The notes beneath the pieces were generated by a model that was not told the origin of the DNA, ran no database searches, and saw only the letters and a program-made list of their open reading frames with translations. A stretch of DNA of 7,735 nt from Caldilineaceae bacterium (GTDB lineage Bacteria; Chloroflexota; Anaerolineae; Caldilineales; Caldilineaceae). A program made the translations under genes and the position numbers. Shown in pieces: positions 1 through 6,086 of this stretch; positions within the stretch are counted from its first letter, which is position 1; each line of letters starts with the position of its first letter. The DNA is taken from the NCBI GenBank assembly GCA_015494005.1, contig WGCB01000190.1:1-7735 (forward strand), in the 5' to 3' direction.

Positions 1-203
1 GCGCCGTCGTCCGCGTCGATGCGGAAGTGGTAGAGGCCCGGCTCGTCCACCCGCAGGAGTCCCTGGAAGCGGGCGCTGAAGGGGTGGCGCAGGGGCTCGT
101 CCGGGGGCCAGGCCAGGAGCAGGAAGGGGGTCACCTGGCTGAAAACCGGCTCGCCTGCCCAGCTTTCCCCCTGGAAATAGGTGCCCAGCAGCCCCTGTTC
201 CGG
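1..203 (-). other. Second PA14 domain, N-terminal half (cut by the window edge)
   Basis: This covers residues about 830-896 of the protein starting at 2690. The order GLLGTYFQG, a W-A-G-E-P-V-F segment, PFSARFQGLLRV, GLYHFRIDADDG matches the canonical start of PA14: opening strand, first-strand W/G-x-P, FS-x-R-x-x-G, then G-x-Y-x-F ending in the DDG loop. The rest of the domain lies left of the window. PA14 units in bacterial surface proteins and glycosidases commonly bind carbohydrate or act as adhesion modules. Confidence 0.78.
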
Positions 204-2690
204 CGGGCCCACCTGGAAGAAGGCCATGGGCGGCACAGGCTGGAGCGCGTCCTCCGGGGGCTGCCAGAAGAGCTGCATCCCCGCCTGGGGCAAGGGCCCG
301 GCCGCCTGGACTTGGAGCTTGTGCAGGCCGCGGCCCAGGAAGCGAGGACCGGTCCAGATGGCGTCGTCCAGCCAGATCTGGGCCCCCTCCACAGGCAGAG
401 GGCTGCCCCCCACAGGCTGGACCAGGCGTAGATCGTAGAGGCCGCTGCGCTCCACCCGTAGGCCGCCCTGCCAGCCCACCTCCTGGACGTTCGCCTCCGC
501 CGGACGCTCGATCTGGGCCACCACTCGGCTCCCCTGGCCGTCCCCGGTGCGCACCCACATTTCCAGCCCCTGGATGGCCCGCAACTCCGCTTCCGAGACC
601 CGCACCCGCAAGTAGAGGGGCGCGCCGTCGAAGCTCTCCACCACCTCCACTCGAGCGTTGGGATAGAAATGGCGGATCCATGGGGTGACGGCCTGGTAGT
701 AGGTGTCCAGGAGGAAGAGGGCGTCCCCGCCAGTGGCCGGGACGGGCAGGTCCACCTCGGGGCGAGCCAGGTGGAAGGGCGGCTCTTCCAGGGGATTGGC
801 CGCCATCCTGTCCCGCATGGCCCCGTAGACCAGGAAGCGCAGGGGGGAGAAGTTGTAGAAGCGGTGGGAAAGGTAGATCGTCGCCCCCTCATCCAGGGCC
901 TGGACCACTTCCTGGCCCACCTGGGTCTCCATGAGGTTGAAGCTGGCCTTGACGCTAGGGGCTGGGGCCTGGCGGTTGAAGTAGGTGTCGATCTCCCACT
1001 GGGCGGCCAGCCCCAGGAGAGCCAGGGCCAGGGCGCCCGCGGTGACCAGGGAGAGTCGCGGCCGGGCCAGGCGACTCCCTTCCGGGGCCAGCCGTCCCAC
1101 ACCGCGGACCAGCCGATCCAGCACGTCCCCGGCCAGGAGAGCCACCGCGGGCACTGCGGTCAGGGTGCGGTAGGAGTTGGGGGAGTCGATCTGGAGCTCG
1201 CTCAGATAGCCTCCGGCCATGGCCAGGACCAGCCACATCCAGAGTAGGCTCCGGCGCCGGTCCCGCCAGCGCAGCAGCCCGTAGGCCAGGCCCGCGGCCA
1301 GGAGCAGACCGGTGACCGGGTCCGTCTGGGGCTCGCCAGGCAAGTTCTGGCGCCCAGTGGGATCCCCCTCCTGGTAGAAGAGGCGGACATGGCGCCAGAC
1401 GTTCTCTCCCAGGGGCCGGAGGGAGCCCTCGGCCCGCACCTCGTGGAAGATGTTGATCTCCGCGGCCCGGTTGACGAAGGTGAAGGGGTTGGTGATGTAG
1501 GTGACCGCGATGGGAGCCACCGCGATGACCGTGGCGATCCCGTAGAGGGCCAGGCCTCGCCAGTGACGCTTCCAGCTCGCCCGGGGGCCGTCGGGATCCG
1601 TGAGCAGCCAGACCAGGACGAAGAGGCCCAGGGTGGCCACCACCAGGCGGCTGCTCAGGTAGGTGTAGATGACCAGCCCGGTGAGCAGCCCGCCCAGGGT
1701 GTAGTCCAGGGCCCGGCGCTCCCGCAGCCCCCGGACCAGGAAGAAGGTGGCCAGGACCTGGAAGAGGGGCGGCATGAGCTCGTTCCAGCCCCAGCGGCTC
1801 ATGGTCATGTGCCAGCGGCTGACGCTGAGGAAGAACATGGCGAAGAGCCCGGCCAGGGGTCCGAAGAGGAGCCGGCCCAGGAAGAAGATGGCCGGGATGG
1901 TGAGGATGGCCGGGATGAGAGAGGCGGCTTTCAGGGTGTGGTAGCTGGCCCCGAAGAGCTTGTAGAGGCCGGCCATGTAGTAGATGTAGCCGTTGGGCGT
2001 CTCGTACCAGCCGGTGCCGAAGGGGGAGTCAGGCCGCCCTTCCAGGATGTAGAGGGCATCCAAGGAGGCGTTGGTCTCGTCCACGTAGATGCCGGCGGGG
2101 ATGCTGTCCAGCCGGTGGAGACGCAGGAAGATGCCCAGGGCCAGGATAGCCAGGAACGCGCCCACCTCCAGCCAGGGAGGCAGGCGAAGGGCCGACCCAG
2201 GGCTCGAGCGCAGGTGAGGGCCGTAGGGGCTGGCCGGTTGACCCACCGCGCCCAGGAGCCAGCCCCCAGCCAGGGTCAGGAACAGGGCCAGGGCCCAAGG
2301 GAGGGGCGTCCCCTGCCACTGGTGGTAGTTGGGCCAGAGGCGGACCACCACCCAGGCGGTCAGGGCCAGGGCAGGGAGCAGGAGGAGCAGTCCCAGGGCC
2401 CGGCGTCGCATGGAAGGGAAGGCCGCTGGGCGAGCCGGCGGAGCCCCGTCCGGGAGCCAGGCCTCCATGCGCAGGAGGGCGATCCCGGCCAGGATGGCGC
2501 CGGCCAGGAGCAACCACCAGGGCCAGAGCTCCGGGCTCTCCCGCATGGACTCCCGGTGCAGGGTCCAGCTGGCGTAGCCGCTGCCGGCTAGCCCGGCCAG
2601 GAGCAGCCCGTAGTCGGCCAGGCGGCGGGCGAAGGGCAGGTGAGCCATGGGGCGATCCACAGAGGTCCTCACGGAAGTGCCGGTGACCAT
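1..2690 (-). CDS. GT39-like membrane glycosyltransferase with C-terminal PA14-type domains (3' partial)
   Basis: One minus-strand frame is open from the ATG at 2690 to the left edge, giving 896 codons with no stop, so the C-terminus is outside the window. Hydrophobic segments at about 27-42, 57-74, 98-116 and 131-150 come first. The usual GT39 start follows: a helix at about 174-190, then LRLHRLDSIPAGIYVDE with the acidic pair D204-E205, the expected catalytic or metal-binding position in the first outer loop of GT-C enzymes. Next come a YETPNGYIYYMAGLYKLFG segment, SRWGWNELMPPLFQ and further helices, the last at about 546-565. From about 566 the chain is soluble and presumably extracytoplasmic. 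It includes a PA14-like unit (about 735-820) and the first half of a clear PA14 domain (about 830 onward: GTYF, FSARFQG, GLYHFRIDADDG). The likely role is transfer of sugar from a polyprenyl-phosphate donor, with PA14 binding a glycan; substrates are unknown. It starts six bases after the preceding stop. No good Shine-Dalgarno precedes the ATG, so coupled re-initiation or the GTG at 2660 are alternatives. Confidence 0.93.
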   Translation of the reverse strand, partial: MVTGTSVRTSVDRPMAHLPFARRLADYGLLLAGLAGSGYASWTLHRESMRESPELWPWWLLLAGAILAGIALLRMEAWLPDGAPPARPAAFPSMRRRALGLLLLLPALALTAWVVVRLWPNYHQWQGTPLPWALALFLTLAGGWLLGAVGQPASPYGPHLRSSPGSALRLPPWLEVGAFLAILALGIFLRLHRLDSIPAGIYVDETNASLDALYILEGRPDSPFGTGWYETPNGYIYYMAGLYKLFGASYHTLKAASLIPAILTIPAIFFLGRLLFGPLAGLFAMFFLSVSRWHMTMSRWGWNELMPPLFQVLATFFLVRGLRERRALDYTLGGLLTGLVIYTYLSSRLVVATLGLFVLVWLLTDPDGPRASWKRHWRGLALYGIATVIAVAPIAVTYITNPFTFVNRAAEINIFHEVRAEGSLRPLGENVWRHVRLFYQEGDPTGRQNLPGEPQTDPVTGLLLAAGLAYGLLRWRDRRRSLLWMWLVLAMAGGYLSELQIDSPNSYRTLTAVPAVALLAGDVLDRLVRGVGRLAPEGSRLARPRLSLVTAGALALALLGLAAQWEIDTYFNRQAPAPSVKASFNLMETQVGQEVVQALDEGATIYLSHRFYNFSPLRFLVYGAMRDRMAANPLEEPPFHLARPEVDLPVPATGGDALFLLDTYYQAVTPWIRHFYPNARVEVVESFDGAPLYLRVRVSEAELRAIQGLEMWVRTGDGQGSRVVAQIERPAEANVQEVGWQGGLRVERSGLYDLRLVQPVGGSPLPVEGAQIWLDDAIWTGPRFLGRGLHKLQVQAAGPLPQAGMQLFWQPPEDALQPVPPMAFFQVGPPEQGLLGTYFQGESWAGEPVFSQVTPFLLLAWPPDEPLRHPFSARFQGLLRVDEPGLYHFRIDADDG
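231..488 (-). other. First PA14-like unit in the GT39-PA14 protein (domain)
   Basis: This covers residues about 735-820 of the protein starting at 2690. It has the second-half pattern of PA14 domains: WQGGLRVERSGLYDLRL (740-756), a strand ending in a paired-Asp position (QIWLDD, 771-776), a short GRGLHKLQV turn and strand (786-794), and a closing LFWQPP (807-812) before a proline-rich linker. The N-terminal strands of a standard PA14 are weak or absent here, so it may be a degenerate or shortened copy. The assignment is from pattern reading only. Confidence 0.55.
2666..2670 (-). promoter_or_regulatory. Possible internal ribosome binding site favouring a GTG start at 2660
   Basis: GAGGA on the minus strand is followed after five bases by an in-frame GTG (2660-2658), Val11 of the longest form of the GT39-PA14 protein. 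The ATG at 2690 has only GTAGCCTGCC before it, with no purine-rich site. The true start could therefore be the GTG at 2660, which would remove ten polar residues and no membrane segment. An ATG at 2648 is a third option but has no well-spaced site. Confidence 0.4.
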
Positions 2691-2696
2691 GGCAGG

Positions 2697-5600
2697 CTAC
2701 TCGGTCACAGGCGGGAAGACCATCACCCGGTTGTTGTCCGCGTCCGCCACCAGGACCGCGTCGTTCTCCGGGTCCACGGCCAGGCCGTTGGGCTTGGCGA
2801 ACTGGTCCGGGCCGGCCCCGTAGCGGCCGAAGGCGGCCTGGAGCTTGCCCCCGGCGCTGTAGACATAGACCTGGTAGAACTCGGGGTCCGAGGCGTAGAC
2901 CGTGCCGTTGCTGTCCACGGCCAGGAAGGGCTTATCGAAGATCTCCTGGCTCTCCCAGCCCGGGACGGGCCACTCCTCCAGGGGCTCCAGGGAGGGGCTC
3001 AGCTTCTGGATGCGTTGGTTCCAGCTGTCGGCCACGAAGATCTCTCCGGTGACCGGGTTCACGGCCACGTCTGTGGGCTCCTGGAAGCGGCCCAGGATGA
3101 AACCGCCGCCTCCCACCTGGTCCAGGTAGCGGCCGTCGGGATCGAAGCGCATGATGCGTTTGTTGCCCGTGTCCGCCACCAGGAGGTTGCCCTCCAGATC
3201 CATGGCCAGGCCCCGGGGACCGAAGAGGGCGAAGGGATCGCCGCCAGGGCTGTCCGGGTTGGCCGCGGCGAAGAACCCCCATTTGTCCAGGAAGTTCCCC
3301 TCCGGGTCGAACATCTGGATGCGGCCGTTCCAGGTGTCGGCCACGTAGATGCGGCCATCCGGGCCCACGGCCACGCCCCAGGGCTCCCAGAACTGGCCGT
3401 CCCCCAGCTGCAAGGGGCCACCGCCATCCGGGTCCACACAGCCGCTGGCGGCTCCCTCCGCCATCTTGCAGAAGCTGCCGAAGGCCCGCAGGAAGTTTCC
3501 ATCCCGGTCCAGGATCACGATGCGGTTGTTGCCCGTGTCCGCGATGACCCGGCGGCCGTCCGGGCCCACAGCCAGGGCCCGGGGCTGGGCCAGGGGGAGG
3601 CGGTCGTAGACCCCGCTGTAGACCGCGGTGGCGGCCAGTTCCAGCTCCCGGTAGTCGGACGGGATGATCTGCTCGGCCCGGCTCTCCAAGGGGGTGACGT
3701 TCAGGTCCCAGACGACCCGGGCGATGTCTCGCTTCACGTACATGCGGAACTCGTGGCGGTGGGGCCACTCGGAGAGCTTCAGGTGGGGGTGGCGGCGGTA
3801 GAACCAGATCTGCCAGAGGCGGCTGCGCCACTCGGGATCCGTCAGCGCGCCCTTGATCCGATCCCAGGTCAGGCCCTTGTAGTTCTCGTCCGGCCACCAG
3901 ATGAGCCGGTAGTTGCGGGCCACGTAGTCCCGGGCCACGTAGGGCTCCACCTTGTCGTAGTTGGCGCTGCCCACCAGGATCACCGGCGCGGTCATGGCGC
4001 CGCCGATCTCCGGGTTGTCCCCGTAGTAGATGCTGTTGGGGAAAAGGCGCATGTACCAGGTCATGGGCCAGGAGGTGTCGTTGTCGTAGGCCACCCGGAT
4101 CTCCCGATCCCCCACGGTGCGCTCGCTGATCTTGTCGATCTCCCTCAGGGCCCGTTTGATGTCCGGGGTGGCGTGGGCGTAGACCAGGTACTCGGTGGCG
4201 TAGTCGTAGTTCACGTAGGCAAGCATGTAGGCCACCCGCACGGTCAACAGGGTGAGCACCAGGACCCCACCGGCGACGATCAGCCGCCGAGCCGTGGCGC
4301 GCCCCAGCTCCCGGCCCCAACGCCAGGCCAGGGCGAAGAGCCCGGCCCCGGCCAGCAGCGCGAAGATCCAGCGCATGGTCCCGGCCAGGCGGACCAGCTC
4401 CCGCCCCTGGAAGGGTCGGCTGGTGGCCAGGAGGTAGAGGGCGAAGAGCAGCCCCGGCAGGACCAGAAGCAGGCCGTAGGCCCGGCCCTTGCCCAGGACA
4501 TCCCGGTCCAGGAGGCCCAGGAAGCTGCCCAACCACCAGCCGCTGAAGATGGCCATGGGCTGGGCCATGTGGGTCAGGAGCCAGGGCATGCGCTCCCCGG
4601 CGGCGGTGTAGGCCAGCCAAGCGCTCACGGCCCACCAGGCCAGGAAGACCACGAAATAGACCCGTAGCTGCCGGGCGGTGATGGGCCGCTGGTAGTCCAG
4701 ATCCCGATTCCGCTTGCCCTTGCTGGCCTTCTCCTGTGCCCGGCGGCCGTTGGTCTTCGCGTCCGGCCCAGGCGATCCGTCCAGGGCCAGGGGGACCTGC
4801 TGGCCCGCCGGCACCGGGTCCCACCCCTTGACCCCGATCCAGCGGATCACCGCGCCCAGGCCGGCCAGGCTCAGGAGCATGGGCATGTACTCGTAGATCC
4901 CGCCCAGAAGAAGGTAGTAGTACCAGGGCTGGCTGCCCCGCTGCACCTCCTGCTGAGCCAGCCAGTAGCCCAGGCTGCCCACGATGCCAGTCGCCAGGCC
5001 GTTGAGCGGGTTGGTGAAGAAGGTGGTGAAGAGCACGATCTGGATGGCCCAGAAGAGGAGCATCAACGAACCCCAGGTGCTCAGGGAAATGAGAGGCTCT
5101 TCGTTCTCCCCGGTCGAGGCGCCCTCCGCCCGGGCCGGCCGCCGCCCAAACCAGAAGTAGCCGATGGCCAGGGCGATGGCGGTGCTGGCCAGCACCAGCC
5201 CTCCCCAGCGGATGATGTCCTGGTTGGTGATCCCGGCCATGACGGCCCAATCGAAGGGCTCCCAGCCAAAGAGGAGGTAGCCGAAGGGGGCGGTGAAAGG
5301 AGTGACCAGGGTGAGCATGAGCACGGCCAGGTCCGCGGCCGGGCTGAAGCGCAGCCGCTCCTGGTAGGTGACCATGCGCCAGACGGCCAGGCCGGCGACA
5401 AAAGCCCCGAAAAGAGCCCCGGCCATGAAGGCGTTCTCCTTGGTAGCGAAGCTCAGGGCCATGCCCACGGTCAGGAGGATGAGCCACTTCTTGCGCCGGT
5501 CCTCCAGGTAGCGGAAGAGGCCGTAGATCCAGAGCATGGCGAAGAAGGCGATGTAGATGTCGTTGCGGATGTAGCGGCTGTGGAAGAGCAGGCTGGGGCT

Positions 5601-6083
5601 GATGGTCAGGAAAAGCCCGGCCAGGAGCGCGGCCAGGCGGCCCATGTAGCGGCGGAAGGCCCAGGCCATAGCCACCACGCCCAGTCCGGCCAGCGCCGGA
5701 GCCAGCCGGGTGGTGGCGTCCGTGGCGCCGAAGAGGAAGTAGACGAAGGCATTCATGTGGAAGAGGAAGGGGCCGTGCATCATGGGCGTGTGCTCGTATC
5801 GCCCCTGGCTGTAGAGGACGTAGGAATAGTTGGCGTGGAGGCTCTCGTCGTGGCTCATGGCCCGGGCGCCCACATCGTAGAAACGGGAGACGGCCGCCAG
5901 GATCAGCAGCAGGATCCAGGCCGTGGTCTCCCAGTTCAGGACCACCCACTGGCCCAGGGGGCGCTCCAGCCAGCCCGAGAGTGGGCTCGTCCGTTCCTCG
6001 CCGCCTCGGCTACCGTCCCCGAGCGGCTGCTGTCTCGTCTCGCCTTCGCGGATCCCGCTGGCGCGGGTCACTTCTTCCAGCAT
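2697..6083 (-). CDS. TIGR03663-type membrane GT-C-like protein fused to a C-terminal NHL beta-propeller
   Basis: This is a complete 1128-residue protein. Residues 1-50 are polar and probably cytoplasmic. The first membrane helix is about 52-68, followed by a loop with HDE (78-80) and HGP (103-105). The DE dipeptide, HGP tripeptide and nearby arginines (candidates R126, R170, R173) are what I recall as the hallmark of TIGR03663, also annotated 'flippase activity-associated protein Agl23', whose N-terminus resembles PMT-type mannosyltransferases. By eye there are about 14-16 membrane segments up to residue 622. A basic, probably cytoplasmic linker lies at about 441-462. An extracytoplasmic region at about 623-825 contains DNDTSWPMTWYMR (668-680). 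Residues 828-1124 hold about six NHL repeats with the recurring pattern VADT-x-N-x-R-I, predicting a closed propeller. The likely role is handling lipid-linked sugar at the outer membrane face, with the propeller as a partner-binding platform; the exact reaction is unknown for this family. The ATG at 6083 is chosen for its strong ribosome binding site. It lies three bases after the upstream stop and ends six bases before the downstream ATG. No frameshift or missing key residue is seen. Confidence 0.95.
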   Translation of the reverse strand: MLEEVTRASGIREGETRQQPLGDGSRGGEERTSPLSGWLERPLGQWVVLNWETTAWILLLILAAVSRFYDVGARAMSHDESLHANYSYVLYSQGRYEHTPMMHGPFLFHMNAFVYFLFGATDATTRLAPALAGLGVVAMAWAFRRYMGRLAALLAGLFLTISPSLLFHSRYIRNDIYIAFFAMLWIYGLFRYLEDRRKKWLILLTVGMALSFATKENAFMAGALFGAFVAGLAVWRMVTYQERLRFSPAADLAVLMLTLVTPFTAPFGYLLFGWEPFDWAVMAGITNQDIIRWGGLVLASTAIALAIGYFWFGRRPARAEGASTGENEEPLISLSTWGSLMLLFWAIQIVLFTTFFTNPLNGLATGIVGSLGYWLAQQEVQRGSQPWYYYLLLGGIYEYMPMLLSLAGLGAVIRWIGVKGWDPVPAGQQVPLALDGSPGPDAKTNGRRAQEKASKGKRNRDLDYQRPITARQLRVYFVVFLAWWAVSAWLAYTAAGERMPWLLTHMAQPMAIFSGWWLGSFLGLLDRDVLGKGRAYGLLLVLPGLLFALYLLATSRPFQGRELVRLAGTMRWIFALLAGAGLFALAWRWGRELGRATARRLIVAGGVLVLTLLTVRVAYMLAYVNYDYATEYLVYAHATPDIKRALREIDKISERTVGDREIRVAYDNDTSWPMTWYMRLFPNSIYYGDNPEIGGAMTAPVILVGSANYDKVEPYVARDYVARNYRLIWWPDENYKGLTWDRIKGALTDPEWRSRLWQIWFYRRHPHLKLSEWPHRHEFRMYVKRDIARVVWDLNVTPLESRAEQIIPSDYRELELAATAVYSGVYDRLPLAQPRALAVGPDGRRVIADTGNNRIVILDRDGNFLRAFGSFCKMAEGAASGCVDPDGGGPLQLGDGQFWEPWGVAVGPDGRIYVADTWNGRIQMFDPEGNFLDKWGFFAAANPDSPGGDPFALFGPRGLAMDLEGNLLVADTGNKRIMRFDPDGRYLDQVGGGGFILGRFQEPTDVAVNPVTGEIFVADSWNQRIQKLSPSLEPLEEWPVPGWESQEIFDKPFLAVDSNGTVYASDPEFYQVYVYSAGGKLQAAFGRYGAGPDQFAKPNGLAVDPENDAVLVADADNNRVMVFPPVTE
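2709..3602 (-). repeat. Six NHL-type protein repeats (beta-propeller)
   Basis: These are degenerate protein-level tandem repeats at the 3' end of the TIGR03663-type gene. Blades are centred near residues 833-865, 898-932, 955-987, 1001-1031, 1050-1084 and 1096-1124. The core patterns are VIADTGNNRIVI, YVADTWNGRIQMF, LVADTGNKRIMRF, FVADSWNQRIQKL, VYASDPEFYQVYVY (the most diverged) and LVADADNNRVMVF. Between blades 1 and 2 is a longer loop (about 867-897) with two cysteines, C872 and C882. Six blades match the usual closed NHL propeller. At DNA level the repeats are visible as recurring complements of GCCGACAC, but they are too diverged for recent duplication. Confidence 0.88.
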
Positions 6084-6086
6084 GGT

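Noticed and set aside
131..1102. Minus-strand open frame rich in Trp, Ser, Arg and Pro
   Set aside because: It overlaps the true GT39-PA14 frame out of phase. The true frame gives coherent hydrophobic segments and PA14 motifs, whereas this one has no domain pattern.
1389..2591. Plus-strand open frame of 400 codons rich in Gly, Gln, Glu and Pro
   Set aside because: It is antisense to the GT39-PA14 gene, its composition is low-complexity and shadow-like, and it has no ribosome binding site or family resemblance.
2691..2696. Possible promoter or terminator between genes 2 and 3
   Set aside because: Only six bases separate the stop and the ATG. No hairpin with a T-tract and no -35/-10 pair is visible around it.
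2640..4667. Very long plus-strand open frame (675 codons) rich in Val, His, Gly and Gln
   Set aside because: It lies wholly antisense to the TIGR03663-NHL gene. Its periodic V-A-R-V-R-H-Q-like motifs mirror the NHL repeats on the other strand, and its composition is typical of a GC-rich antisense shadow with no recognisable domain or membrane segment.
2932..5949. 1005-codon minus-strand frame rich in Gly, Pro, Arg and His overlapping the TIGR03663 gene
   Set aside because: It is an out-of-phase shadow created by strong third-position G/C bias. It lacks membrane segments and family motifs, while the real frame has HDE, HGP and NHL signatures.
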